Below, in pieces: positions 23,215 through 32,284 of a stretch of 32,634 nucleotides of DNA (its first letter is position 1; each line of letters begins with the position of its first letter). Below the pieces are notes generated by a model. It worked only from the letters and a program-made list of their open reading frames with translations. It was not told the origin of the DNA and did no database searches. The stretch is taken from assembly GCA_029060065.1 (NCBI GenBank), contig JAIDUT010000038.1, positions 1-32,634 on the forward strand. The letters are read 5' to 3'. This DNA is from Clostridia bacterium (GTDB taxonomy: Bacteria > Bacillota > Clostridia > Christensenellales > UBA3700). The position numbers were made by a program, and so were the translations under genes.

Positions 23215-24426
23215 TCATTGTCTGTCGCCTAAGACGGTGGGTGCTTCTTTTTTCTTGCTTTTCAGCAAAATCAGCGACGTAATTACGAATATTACTGCGA
23301 ATACGCTTGCCGAGGCTATTCCGCCTTTTAGACCGAGCGGTGACGCATCTGACACGTATCCTACTATACTCGGACCTACCGTACAGCCTATATCGCCTCC
23401 CAATGCCAGCAGAGCAAACATAGCCGTTCCGCCTTTTGGGATACTCTTTGAGGCTATATCCAAAGTGCATGGCCACGTGACGCTGACAGTAAGTCCGCAA
23501 AGAGCGCAAGCTATTAAGCTCAGCAGAGCGGATTTACTTGCTACGGCTGTAATATAACAAATCAGACACCCGATTCCTGCAATTGGAAGTATTCTTTTAA
23601 TATGAATTTTATATCCGAAAAGTCCATAAAATAATCTACCTAATCCCATTAGCAGAGCAAAACTGAAAGGCCCTACCAAATCTCCCACGTCCTTACTGAG
23701 TTTAAGTCCCTTTTCCGCGAAATACGATACCCATTGACTTATTGCTTGCTCCATAGCTCCGGCGCACAGTATTAACACCAAAAATAGGTAAAATGATTTA
23801 GTTTTTACCAAGTCTTTAAGACTTATGCTTTCACCGCGTTGTTCATTTAGAGTAGTACATGGCGCGAAGAAAAAGAATACGCCGTTAATTATCGGTATAA
23901 TCGCCACTGCGAACACTAAATATCTCCATTGTGATCTATCAAACACAAGAAAGTACAGTACGGTTATCAGTACTATCGATAGATAACCGAAGCTGTAAAA
24001 AGAGTGCATTAGGGATAATTTGCCCTCTTTTTGATTTGGTATAGCTTCGACTATCGGCGAAGTAATTACTTCAAGTAGACCGCCTCCCATTGCCATAATT
24101 ATTACGGATATAATAAGTCCGGTGTAAGGGGTAAGTATGTAGGGCAAGGTCCCCATCAAAATTGCGCCGGTTGCGACGAATACGTGCGACATAATCATAG
24201 TGGTGCGATAACCTATTTTGTCCATAATTTTGGCGCTCAGAGCGTCCATGAGAAGTTGGACTACAAAGGTCAATGTAATCAGCGCAGTAAGTCCGGTGAG
24301 AGAGATTGCAAATTCGTCTTGAAAACTGACGAATAGCAATGGAGGAAGATTTATTTCGATTGCTTGAATTGCTATAGCAACGCAACAAGAATTAAATGTG
24401 TGTTTATAGTTTTTCAGTCTGTTCAT
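23215..24426 (-). CDS. MFS transporter
   Basis: Major facilitator superfamily permease of 403 residues with about 12 membrane helices in two halves. A motif-A-like loop appears between helices 2 and 3 (DALSAKIMDKIGYRTTMIMS). A short cytosolic middle loop (NEQRGESISLKDLVKTKS) separates the halves. The pattern resembles sugar- or FucP-like and uncharacterised clostridial MFS permeases, but the substrate cannot be read. The start is ATG 24426; the track's TTG one codon earlier is less likely. The ribosome site is weak (GTAGAG). A gap of 143 bases separates it from the FabG-like gene on the same strand. Confidence 0.88.
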   Translation of the reverse strand: MNRLKNYKHTFNSCCVAIAIQAIEINLPPLLFVSFQDEFAISLTGLTALITLTFVVQLLMDALSAKIMDKIGYRTTMIMSHVFVATGAILMGTLPYILTPYTGLIISVIIMAMGGGLLEVITSPIVEAIPNQKEGKLSLMHSFYSFGYLSIVLITVLYFLVFDRSQWRYLVFAVAIIPIINGVFFFFAPCTTLNEQRGESISLKDLVKTKSFYLFLVLILCAGAMEQAISQWVSYFAEKGLKLSKDVGDLVGPFSFALLMGLGRLFYGLFGYKIHIKRILPIAGIGCLICYITAVASKSALLSLIACALCGLTVSVTWPCTLDIASKSIPKGGTAMFALLALGGDIGCTVGPSIVGYVSDASPLGLKGGIASASVFAVIFVITSLILLKSKKKEAPTVLGDRQ

Positions 24427-24569
24427 CAATATGTATTTCTCTACGGGTTTTTTGACTTATTGTCGTTTTATAATATGAATTTATTTCTTGTTATAGTTAC
24501 TAAGGCAGAGAGATTATTTGACCTCGCTTTTCTCAAATGCTAAAGAATCGCAATATTACGCTTTCTTTT

Positions 24570-25301
24570 TTATATAATAAGTCCGCCGTTGACGGAAAGT
24601 ACTTGTCCGGTGACGTAACTTGCCTTTTCGCTTACAAGCCATGCTACGGCATTAGCCACGTCTTGGGGCGTTCCTGCGCGACCAAGCGGAACATCTGCAA
24701 TTATTGAGTCTATGTTATCTTTTGTGAGATTGGAATTTATATCAGTGTCGATAAAACCCGGAGCTACGCAGTTTACGCGCACTCCGTTAGGCGCAAATTC
24801 TTTTGCTAATGCCTTGCTGAATGCGATTATCCCTCCCTTGGTCGCGGAGTAGACGCTTTCGCAACTGCCTCCGACCTGTCCCCACATTGACGATAACGTA
24901 ACTATACTACCGTTTTTTTGCGAGAGCATAACTCTGCCTGCTTCTCGACATAGAGTTATACAGCCGACTAGATTGGTATTGACTACTTTCATAATAGTTT
25001 CGTCGCTGTGGTCTATGAGCATTCCGTAAGCTCCTATACCTGCGTTTGCAATAACCGCGTCGATTGTGGAGTATTTTGCCTTGACGTATTCTACCATAGC
25101 TTTGACGTCGTCGGCTATTGATACGTCGCATTTATACGCTTCAGCGATTCCGCCTTCTTTAATTATGAGGTCGCAAACCTCTTTTGACTTATCCTTGTTG
25201 TGACAATAACCTACAATTACCGCATATCCTTCTTTTGCCAATGATATTGCGATAGCTCTGCCGATGCCTCTCGATGCTCCCGATATAATTGCTGTTTTCA
25301 T
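24570..25301 (-). CDS. Short-chain dehydrogenase/reductase, FabG-like
   Basis: 243-residue NAD(P)-dependent reductase closely resembling 3-oxoacyl-ACP reductase. Motifs: the cofactor loop SGASRGIGRAIA, CDVS, NAG in VIANAGIG, the catalytic Ser and Tyr-x3-Lys in LSSMWGQVGGSCESVYSATKGG, and VNCVAPGFIDTDI. The C-terminal YVTGQVLSVNGGLII block is typical. It stands alone rather than in a fab cluster, so it may serve fatty acid synthesis or another carbonyl substrate. Its -10 box TATAAT ends six bases before the ATG, predicting a leaderless message. It is divergent from the DEAD-box gene with only 56 bases between start codons. Confidence 0.92.
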   Translation of the reverse strand: MKTAIISGASRGIGRAIAISLAKEGYAVIVGYCHNKDKSKEVCDLIIKEGGIAEAYKCDVSIADDVKAMVEYVKAKYSTIDAVIANAGIGAYGMLIDHSDETIMKVVNTNLVGCITLCREAGRVMLSQKNGSIVTLSSMWGQVGGSCESVYSATKGGIIAFSKALAKEFAPNGVRVNCVAPGFIDTDINSNLTKDNIDSIIADVPLGRAGTPQDVANAVAWLVSEKASYVTGQVLSVNGGLII

Positions 25302-25307
25302 ACAACT

Positions 25308-25336
25308 ATTATATCCAATCAGTTGGAGAAAATCAA
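25308..25336 (-). promoter_or_regulatory. Leaderless promoter of the FabG-like gene
   Basis: On the minus strand TTGATT, a 17-base spacer, then TATAAT, six bases before the ATG. It interleaves with the divergent helicase promoter; the two -35 regions overlap each other's spacer. Confidence 0.8.
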
Positions 25337-25351
25337 CTTTTGTTGTATACT
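25323..25351 (+). promoter_or_regulatory. Leaderless promoter of the DEAD-box gene
   Basis: TTGGAG, a 17-base spacer, then TATACT, six bases before the ATG at 25358. Located in the 56-base divergent intergenic region. Confidence 0.75.
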
Positions 25352-25357
25352 TATATT

Positions 25358-27001
25358 ATGGATTTTCAAAGTATGGGCGTATTGCCCGAGATTATAAAGA
25401 GCCTGGAAGAACAGGGAATTACTTCTCCCACTGATATTCAAAGAGAAGTGATGCCTATTGCGCTCAACAATGCAGATATTGTGGCGCAAGCGCCTACCGG
25501 TACGGGTAAGACTCTGGCGTTCGTATTGCCTATTCTTGCAAAGATAGACAGGGATGCGTCATGCGTGCAAGCGCTTGTGCTTTGTCCTACGAGAGAACTT
25601 GTCATACAGATATGCGAAGTTATTCAAAGCGCTTGCAAGTACTATGAAAGAGTAAGAGTTGCGGGACTTTACGGCGGACAGAATATCCAAAGACAGCTCT
25701 TTTGTCTGAGAAAAAAACCTCAGATTGTCGTGGGTACTCCCGGAAGACTTCTCGACCATATCGACCGACGTACGCTAAAACTTGGCGACGTAGATTATTT
25801 TGTGTTGGACGAGTGCGACGAAATGCTTGACATGGGATTTAGAGGGGATATTGAGAAAATAGACGCAAAAGTAGGACAGGCGCAAAGACTGTGTTTTTCG
25901 GCTACGATACCGCAATCTATTAAGACGCTTATCGAGAAACTTTTGCATGATCCAACTTTCGTTAAAACGTCGGTAGACGGCGAAGAAACGCCTAAGATAG
26001 AGCAGTACTATTGCGTAGTTAAGGACGCGCAACGACTTGGAGCAATGCTTAAGATTATTGACGGACACAAGTATGATTTTGTTATAGCATTTTGCAATAC
26101 CAAGACGAGAGCGGACAAGCTCTTTTCAGCGTTGAAAAGCAAGGGCAGAGAGGTCGCGCTGTTGCACGGCGATTTAAGACAGAGCGAACGCACGCAGATA
26201 CTCAAAAGATTCAAGGCAAAGGAATTAAAAATTTTGGTAGCAACCGACGTTGCTTCACGCGGATTGGATATAGACGGCGTACAGGCGATAATAAACTTCG
26301 ACCCGCCGACTGATGAGGATTTTTACGTTCATCGCATAGGCAGAACTGCAAGAGCGAGTAAAGAAGGCGTGGCGTATACTTTCATTGATTCTAATCAAGT
26401 TGGATATATTCCGTCTTATCAACGCAAAGTTGATAATGCACTGAAATATATGGATATAGGCGTAATTGCCGATAGTTTCACTATGCCTAAGGACGGTTCA
26501 AATAAGCTCAAAGATTATCACGATAATCAAAGTAGATTTTTCCTAAATGTGGGCAAGAGAGATTTGCTTGACAAGGACAGCCTTACAAAGTTGCTTTTGA
26601 CTTCTACGCCGTTGAAGATATACGAAATAGCAGACTTAAAAATACGGGATACTTATTCTTTCGTATCGGTTATCAAAGGTTCGGAAGGTAAACTTTTCAA
26701 ACTCAAAGGCGTCACATTGGGCAAACGTCAAGTGACTATACAAGAGGCAAAAGAAGAAAAAACGCAAAAGGAAAATACTCTTTCGCAAAAGAAAAGCGGG
26801 AAGCCGTATTCAAATTATAAAAAGGACAAACTAGCCGATAAAAAGATTGTAAAGGGTAAATCTAAATCGTCAAATAAGAAATCAAAGTCAAATAGCAAGT
26901 CGGCAAATACGCAATCAAATAAGAGCAGACTTACCAAAATGTTTGAGGATGAATTAAATTATTCAGTCAAGTACGCCGGTAAGAATAATAAGAAAAAATA
27001 A
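25358..27001 (+). CDS. DEAD-box RNA helicase with DbpA-like C-terminus and DECD motif II
   Basis: ATP-dependent RNA helicase of 547 residues from ATG 25358 (MDFQSMGVLPEIIKSLEEQG). The track's upstream start reads through the divergent promoter and is unlikely. Helicase motifs: Q motif with SPTDIQREVMP, Walker A APTGTGKT, PTREL, TPGRL, motif II DECD instead of DEAD, SAT, and RGLD...HRIGRTARA. A C-terminal RRM-like DbpA-type domain (LKIYEIADLKIRDTYSFVSV) follows, then a Lys/Ser-rich basic tail of about 90 residues. Such proteins act in ribosome assembly or cold-related RNA remodelling. The message is predicted leaderless. Confidence 0.95.
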   Translation: MDFQSMGVLPEIIKSLEEQGITSPTDIQREVMPIALNNADIVAQAPTGTGKTLAFVLPILAKIDRDASCVQALVLCPTRELVIQICEVIQSACKYYERVRVAGLYGGQNIQRQLFCLRKKPQIVVGTPGRLLDHIDRRTLKLGDVDYFVLDECDEMLDMGFRGDIEKIDAKVGQAQRLCFSATIPQSIKTLIEKLLHDPTFVKTSVDGEETPKIEQYYCVVKDAQRLGAMLKIIDGHKYDFVIAFCNTKTRADKLFSALKSKGREVALLHGDLRQSERTQILKRFKAKELKILVATDVASRGLDIDGVQAIINFDPPTDEDFYVHRIGRTARASKEGVAYTFIDSNQVGYIPSYQRKVDNALKYMDIGVIADSFTMPKDGSNKLKDYHDNQSRFFLNVGKRDLLDKDSLTKLLLTSTPLKIYEIADLKIRDTYSFVSVIKGSEGKLFKLKGVTLGKRQVTIQEAKEEKTQKENTLSQKKSGKPYSNYKKDKLADKKIVKGKSKSSNKKSKSNSKSANTQSNKSRLTKMFEDELNYSVKYAGKNNKKK

Positions 27002-27029
27002 ACACCTCTTTCGAGGTGTTTTTATTTTA
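26999..27029. terminator. Bidirectional terminator between helicase and potD
   Basis: Stem AACACCTC / GAGGTGTT with a TTTC loop and T-rich tails on both strands. It starts at the helicase stop codon and also lies 30-60 bases after the potD stop. Confidence 0.88.
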
Positions 27030-27060
27030 ATCGTAAAGAACTTTAACTAGGCTCAGAGGA

Positions 27061-28410
27061 CTATGCTTTTATGTTGCGCCACATTCTATTCATCGCTCGA
27101 GTTTGGTCGCCGTAGTCTTTCATTACCGCGCATCTTTGCACTATTTCAAGAGTAGGGAATTGCGCCTCGAATGCGTTATAATCTTCTTCAGCGACGTACA
27201 GAGTCGTGTCGAATCCGCAGTCCGCGCCAAAGAAGTAGGATAGGTCAACAAAATATCCCGATTCATCTTCGCTTGCCCAGTTTTCCACAATGTAATCGAA
27301 TACTTCTTGAGATACAACACCTGAAGTATATCCTATGTAGTCCATATTCTCAATGGCAATATCTCCTTTGCACATGAAGTTTATCCATAGGTTAGCGCCA
27401 AGCGTGTTTCTGCTGTACTTTGGTATGCACCAAGCGTCGCAGAAGATATTGGAGCCTTCATACGGTACGAAGTAGGACAAATCTTTTTCTTTCGACAACT
27501 CTTCTTGCAGAGAGTCCATAGCGTATACTGCGTCGCCTGCCCATTGCAAAGTCAGGTCTATATCGCCTGCGATTATAACTTCTTTGCCTTCGTCGTTTTC
27601 ATATCCGTTGAGTAGTTTCTTTTGAGCTAAAAGTTGTTTTTCTATCTTTGCCACATTCGTAGAATCTGTGGCATTAAGCGCCATAGACGGAGTAATGGTA
27701 GGCAAAAACTCGCCGGAGCGTTCGTTGAGAAGCGTGTAGATTGCGCCTATTGCGTACGTATCGCGCACGGAGTTTTTCATCATTATTCTTTGGTTAAAAG
27801 CCTTATCCCAAAGAACTGCCCATCCGTTGGCTTCGACATATTCTTGCATAGACGAATACGTCCCGTAATTTGAATTTTTGTACGCAGTAGCTTCATTCGA
27901 GTAGAGTATTCCGAGCGTACCCATAGTATAGACGCGAGAGTATAGATTATATTCTCCGCTTTCTTTGTCGTAATCATAGTCGAAATAATATCCGTCCTGC
28001 GTATTGCCAGATATCAGCAAAGGGGAAATATCGTTTCGATAGTCCTCGATTTCGCCGTAACCGAGGTCGTCCAGATTGGATTCCAACTTCAAAAGAAGAT
28101 TTTCCTTTATCATCTTTTCCACCATATAGTCGGAAGGGCATATTACGTCATAGTCGGCTTTCGTCGTCTTGATTTGCGAATACATAAGTTCGTTTTCGTC
28201 AAAAAGGTCGTATTTGACGGTTATTTTTTTACCTGTTATCTCGTAATAGTACTGCTCAAATTCTTCGATTACGTCCTCGCCAATATACTCCGACCAATTA
28301 TATACTTTGAGTATTTCGTCGCGCGGAGCGCAACCGCTCAAAATCAGTGGCAATGCAAGCGAGAGCGTCAACGTCAATAATATAGCAATTACAGTCAATC
28401 TTTTTTTCAT
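27061..28410 (-). CDS. potD: Spermidine/putrescine-binding lipoprotein
   Basis: Extracellular solute-binding protein that delivers polyamines to PotABC. It has 449 residues, about 100 more than E. coli PotD, with the additions spread through the mature domain. The signal peptide has lipobox LSGC near residue 27, so it is lipid-anchored. Family motifs: KVYNWSEYIGEDVIEEFEQ, KTTKADYDVICPSDYMVEKM, LQWAGDAVYAM, and CDAWCIPKYSRN. It overlaps potC by four bases (ATGA). It is the last gene of the operon. Confidence 0.94.
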   Translation of the reverse strand: MKKRLTVIAILLTLTLSLALPLILSGCAPRDEILKVYNWSEYIGEDVIEEFEQYYYEITGKKITVKYDLFDENELMYSQIKTTKADYDVICPSDYMVEKMIKENLLLKLESNLDDLGYGEIEDYRNDISPLLISGNTQDGYYFDYDYDKESGEYNLYSRVYTMGTLGILYSNEATAYKNSNYGTYSSMQEYVEANGWAVLWDKAFNQRIMMKNSVRDTYAIGAIYTLLNERSGEFLPTITPSMALNATDSTNVAKIEKQLLAQKKLLNGYENDEGKEVIIAGDIDLTLQWAGDAVYAMDSLQEELSKEKDLSYFVPYEGSNIFCDAWCIPKYSRNTLGANLWINFMCKGDIAIENMDYIGYTSGVVSQEVFDYIVENWASEDESGYFVDLSYFFGADCGFDTTLYVAEEDYNAFEAQFPTLEIVQRCAVMKDYGDQTRAMNRMWRNIKA

Positions 28411-29234
28411 TTCTTGTCCTCTTGCTTCTTTCTCGGAGAGTATAAAATCATCATCAATGCGAATACGATAAAGAATATAATCGTAAACAACGCTCTTATG
28501 TCGGCAGGCAACGGGTGCTTACCGTTTTTAAGACCGTAAAGCAGGGTAGAAAGAGTCTCGAATGAAGTTACGTTTACCTTTGTGATTACAAAGTCGTCAA
28601 TCGAGAGCGTGAACGCTAACAAAGCGCCTACGACTATTCCCGGCAATATGTCGGGTATCACTACCTTAAACATTGCTTTAGCGGGCGTGCAACCTAGGTC
28701 GAGCGCCGCTTCGTATATCTTATTGTCGGATTTTTGCAATCTCGGGAGTACGTTTAGCAGTACGTACGGAGCGCAGAAAGTCGTCTGCGCAAGTATTAAC
28801 TTGAATGCCGTTATGCCCCAACTTCCGTCGCCGATTTTGAACATTGACGCAAAGAGATTGAATACCAAAGCCAAAGCTATAGCCGTGACTATTTCGCTGT
28901 TTATCATAGGTATTTGATTTACCGTGTTGTACGTAGCCTTAATTCGTTTGCTGTGTATTGCGTGCAGACCGATAGCGCCTAGCGTGCCCAACACCGTTGA
29001 AAGTAAGCTGACGAAAAAGCCTACGAATATAGTATTGATGAGCGCTTCTTGAATTTTTCCTGCGTTGGGTCCCGTTCCGTTAAAGAGGTTGATATAGTTG
29101 TTGAATGAAAATCCGCTCCAATCGCTAAACGACGGAGTTTCCGTAAAGGAGAATATTATCATCCATATTATGGGAAGATACAACATAATCAACACAAGAC
29201 CTATAAAGGTTCTGACAAGTATCTTTCTTACCAT
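28407..29234 (-). CDS. potC: Spermidine/putrescine ABC permease PotC
   Basis: Inner-membrane permease of 275 residues with six membrane helices and the EAA loop (YEAALDLGCTPAKAMFKVVIPDILPGIVVG) that docks onto PotA. The N-terminus YLPIIWMIIFSFTETPSF is typical of PotC. It overlaps potB by seven bases, with GGAGG before the start, and overlaps potD by four. Confidence 0.95.
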   Translation of the reverse strand: MVRKILVRTFIGLVLIMLYLPIIWMIIFSFTETPSFSDWSGFSFNNYINLFNGTGPNAGKIQEALINTIFVGFFVSLLSTVLGTLGAIGLHAIHSKRIKATYNTVNQIPMINSEIVTAIALALVFNLFASMFKIGDGSWGITAFKLILAQTTFCAPYVLLNVLPRLQKSDNKIYEAALDLGCTPAKAMFKVVIPDILPGIVVGALLAFTLSIDDFVITKVNVTSFETLSTLLYGLKNGKHPLPADIRALFTIIFFIVFALMMILYSPRKKQEDKK

Positions 29235-30007
29235 AGTCCGCCTCCTTTGCTGGAATTGTCCGAGCTGTATTTATTGGATATAAACATAGATATACCCATA
29301 AATATCAACAATACGAAAGATATCGCGGCCGCCATATTCAGACTGTCGGATTTGAGCGAGTAGATGAAGTCGCCTAGGAGCATCATCTTGCCGTTGCTCA
29401 TTATCTCCGTCACGGCAAAGGTAGTGATAGATGGTATCATAACCATAGTCAGTCCGCTTACTATTCCCGGCATTGACAGCGGAACTGTAATCTTCCAAAA
29501 AGCTCTAATCGGCGTCGCGCCCAAGTCGCTTGCGCCCTCGATATAGCACTTGTCAATTTTGAGTAGAGTATTGTACAGGGGCATAATCATAAAAGGCAAG
29601 AACTCGTACGTCAAGCCGAATATAACTGCGCCCATACCCATTTTAATACCTATTACGTTGAATACGGCTTTGGTAGCCATCATTCTCAATAGGAAATTGA
29701 CCCACATAGGCGCAAGAAATAGTCCGATCATCACGCCCTTTTTGTTGAACTCGCGTTTTGTGAGATAATACGCGATAGGGTAGCCAATTAAAATACACAG
29801 CGCGCTTGTCGAAAGTCCTGCAATAAGCGAATTGCCTATTACTTTGCCCAGCGCTTTTTCTTTAGCAAGTTCCTTGAAGTTGGCAAGCAAATCGAAAGTG
29901 CCGTCGTTGACGTCTATAAAGGCGAATACCAATATCAAAACGAGCGGTAGCAGTACGAACAGTAGCATAAAGAGCGCGTAGGGGATAGCCAAAGATTTTT
30001 TGAACAT
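29228..30007 (-). CDS. potB: Spermidine/putrescine ABC permease PotB
   Basis: Permease of 259 residues that pairs with PotC. The start is ATG 30007 ([15 protein letters not shown]), overlapping the potA stop as TAATG, with AGGAGGG upstream; the track's longer start inside potA is rejected. It has six membrane helices, and an EAA loop (IEGASDLGATPIRAFWKITVPLSMPGIVSG). Confidence 0.95.
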   Translation of the reverse strand: MFKKSLAIPYALFMLLFVLLPLVLILVFAFIDVNDGTFDLLANFKELAKEKALGKVIGNSLIAGLSTSALCILIGYPIAYYLTKREFNKKGVMIGLFLAPMWVNFLLRMMATKAVFNVIGIKMGMGAVIFGLTYEFLPFMIMPLYNTLLKIDKCYIEGASDLGATPIRAFWKITVPLSMPGIVSGLTMVMIPSITTFAVTEIMSNGKMMLLGDFIYSLKSDSLNMAAAISFVLLIFMGISMFISNKYSSDNSSKGGGLW

Positions 30008-31692
30008 TACTCGCCCTCCTTGAATGCAATAAATTTGAAGTTGTCTACTTTTATTCCAACTCTGTCGCCTTTGTCCCAAAGGTATTGGGTATCTGCGTAA
30101 ATATGATGATTGTCATCGGTCTTTATATCGACTATATAGTTCTTGCCTTTGTATATCATGCTGTCGACATTGCCGGCAAGCGGAGCATCGTATTCGTCGT
30201 CCGTCATATCAATATCGGTAAAGGCAAAACGTACCGTCGCTTCCTTGCCTTTTAGGGTAATTTCTTCGCCTGCGATTTTTAATACGTCTTGCTCTTCGTC
30301 GTATTCGGCATTTTCAAATAGCGTAGTAGGGGTGAATTGATATTCTCCGCCGTACAAGTCGAAACTCGTATTTGACGTAAAAGTAACCAATGCGGTGTTG
30401 TCTACGTGCTCTTTTTTCATTATTTGGATATTTTTCGGAGCTACGTATAGACCTACTTCTTTACCTATAGGAGCTTCAACTGTGCTATGGATTGTAAATT
30501 CATAGCCGTTACATTCGCACACCATTTCATAATGTACGCCACGGAACATACTTGACTTAATAACACCTGTGAGTATGCCTTTCTCCGTACTTTTGATTTC
30601 AATATCTTCGGGACGAATGACTACGTCTACGGCGGTATTCTCTCCAAAGCCTGCGTCTACGCACTTAAATTCCGCGCCGACGATATTTACTTTATAGTCC
30701 TCGAGCATTACACCGTCGAGGATATTGCTTTCGCCTATAAAGTCGGCGACGTAAGCCGTCTGCGGTTCGTTGTATATATCGATAGGCGAGCCTTCTTGCA
30801 ATATTTCGCCGTCTTTCATTACGACGACGGTGTCGCTCATTGTCAAGGCTTCTTCTTGGTCATGAGTAACGTATATGAAAGTAATGCCGAGTTTTTTGTG
30901 CATTTCTTTTAATTCGATTTGCATTTCTTGACGCATTTTTAGGTCGAGAGCGCCGAGCGGTTCGTCAAGGAGGAGCACTTTTGGCTCATTGACTATAGCC
31001 CTAGCGATAGCCACTCTTTGCTGTTGACCGCCGGAGAGAGAGTCAACGTCTCTAGTTTCGTAATCGCTCAAACCTACGATTTTCAGCGCGCGACGGACCT
31101 TTTTGTCAATGTAAAACCTATATCCGTTTATTTCTTTCTCTACGCGACCCTTCTTTGTAGTTTTGTTGATTTTTTTCTTTACTTTGCGAAGAGGCACGTA
31201 ACCTTTATCAATATAAGAGTAATAATTGTCGTTAGCGATAGAAAAATCGGGTTCGCCGGTCGTCGGGTCTACTAAAAAATTCTTTAATTTTATTTGCTTG
31301 ACTGCATTTTCACCGTTTTTCTTGACGTAACCTACTTCAATCTTTTTTAGTTTTAAGCCGAAAGCGATGTTATTAAAAACGTTGAGATGCGGGAATAGCG
31401 CGTATTTTTGGAATACGGTATTGACAGGACGCTTGTGAGGCGGAAATTTTGCTATATCCATACCGTCGAAAAGCACTTTGCCTTGCGTGGGTATTTCAAA
31501 GCCCGCAATCATTCTCAAAGTCGTTGTCTTTCCGCAACCGCTTGGTCCGAGAAAAGTGACGAACTGTCCCTTTTCTATATTGAGATTGATATTGTTTACG
31601 ACAGTCTTGTTGCCGTATTGTTTAGTTAGTCCTTGAAGTTGAATGATATATTCTTTATCGTTTTCTATATTTTTGCTCATAAGTTTGCTCAT
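30007..31692 (-). CDS. potA: Polyamine ABC transporter ATPase PotA with large internal insert
   Basis: ATPase of the polyamine importer, 561 residues against about 370-380 in typical PotA. Walker [10 protein letters not shown] is near residue 49, the Q-loop [11 protein letters not shown] near 95, the signature LSGGQQQR near 219, and Walker [12 protein letters not shown] near 240. Between FGLKLKK and [12 protein letters not shown] an extra ~70 charged residues (about 121-196) enlarge the helical subdomain. The C-terminal regulatory part after residue 350 has TOBE-like strands ([17 protein letters not shown]) and is also long. The start ATG 31692 follows GGGAG; a second ATG lies four codons later. 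It starts 15 bases after the regulator gene. Confidence 0.94.
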   Translation of the reverse strand: MSKLMSKNIENDKEYIIQLQGLTKQYGNKTVVNNINLNIEKGQFVTFLGPSGCGKTTTLRMIAGFEIPTQGKVLFDGMDIAKFPPHKRPVNTVFQKYALFPHLNVFNNIAFGLKLKKIEVGYVKKNGENAVKQIKLKNFLVDPTTGEPDFSIANDNYYSYIDKGYVPLRKVKKKINKTTKKGRVEKEINGYRFYIDKKVRRALKIVGLSDYETRDVDSLSGGQQQRVAIARAIVNEPKVLLLDEPLGALDLKMRQEMQIELKEMHKKLGITFIYVTHDQEEALTMSDTVVVMKDGEILQEGSPIDIYNEPQTAYVADFIGESNILDGVMLEDYKVNIVGAEFKCVDAGFGENTAVDVVIRPEDIEIKSTEKGILTGVIKSSMFRGVHYEMVCECNGYEFTIHSTVEAPIGKEVGLYVAPKNIQIMKKEHVDNTALVTFTSNTSFDLYGGEYQFTPTTLFENAEYDEEQDVLKIAGEEITLKGKEATVRFAFTDIDMTDDEYDAPLAGNVDSMIYKGKNYIVDIKTDDNHHIYADTQYLWDKGDRVGIKVDNFKFIAFKEGE

Positions 31693-31707
31693 AAGTCACT
31701 CCCGTTA

Positions 31708-32241
31708 TCAAAAAGTCGGAGGGCTGGAAACCCAAAGAATTTTTGCTATCTCTTTACTTTTGTTTTCTATATAATGTCTTTTTTTACTTGTGAAATAAAA
31801 CGAATTGCCTTGACATATATCGTACGACTTCTTACCGAGATGCAATACGGCCTTACCTTGCAGTACGTATCCGAACTCTTCTCCTTCGTGAGGCATATCT
31901 TCAGTAGTACTTACTCCCGATTGCAGAGTGAGAAGAATCGGTTCCATTTCGTTCTTAAGCGAATTCGGAACAAGCCAAGTTATGAGTTCGCCGTCGTCTT
32001 CCTTTTCAAAGAAATCTTGTTCTTGGAATACGATTTGTTCGTCTACTTCTTCATTGAAGAATGATTTAAGGTCGCTACCAAGTACGGCGAGTATGTCCAT
32101 AAGCGTAGCAATGGACGGAGAAGTGAGATTGTTTTCCAACTGGGATATGTATCCTTTAGTCAATTCGCACCTGTCGGCAAGCTCTTCTTGAGTAAGCCCG
32201 CACTGTAATCTCAACCGTTTTAATTTCACTCCGATATCCAT
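31708..32241 (-). CDS. XRE-family regulator with cupin domain, likely pot operon regulator
   Basis: Transcription factor of 177 residues. Residues 1-65 form an XRE helix-turn-helix (LRLQCGLTQEELADRCELTKGYISQLENN). Residues about 110-175 form a small-molecule-binding cupin (HEGEEFGYVLQGKAVLHLGK; NSFYFTSKKRHYIEN). The architecture matches PuuR-like polyamine regulators. It is the first gene of an operon with potABCD, 15 bases upstream of potA. The start ATG follows AGGAGA by eight bases. Three palindromes upstream suggest it represses its own operon, perhaps responding to a polyamine; the ligand is inferred. Confidence 0.93.
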   Translation of the reverse strand: MDIGVKLKRLRLQCGLTQEELADRCELTKGYISQLENNLTSPSIATLMDILAVLGSDLKSFFNEEVDEQIVFQEQDFFEKEDDGELITWLVPNSLKNEMEPILLTLQSGVSTTEDMPHEGEEFGYVLQGKAVLHLGKKSYDICQGNSFYFTSKKRHYIENKSKEIAKILWVSSPPTF

Positions 32242-32263
32242 ATTTTTTTCTCCTATAAATGCG

Positions 32264-32280
32264 GTTTAGTAATTCTAAAC
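32264..32280. promoter_or_regulatory. Operator-like palindrome O1
   Basis: GTTTAGTAATTCTAAAC, a 17-base palindrome. It would cover the predicted transcription start region of the regulator-pot operon. Confidence 0.7.
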
Positions 32281-32284
32281 AAAT

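Noticed and set aside
25289-25357. Longer N-terminus of the DEAD-box protein
   Set aside because: These codons lie over the divergent promoter and the reverse strand of the FabG-like start; the ATG at 25358 gives the normal helicase N-terminus.
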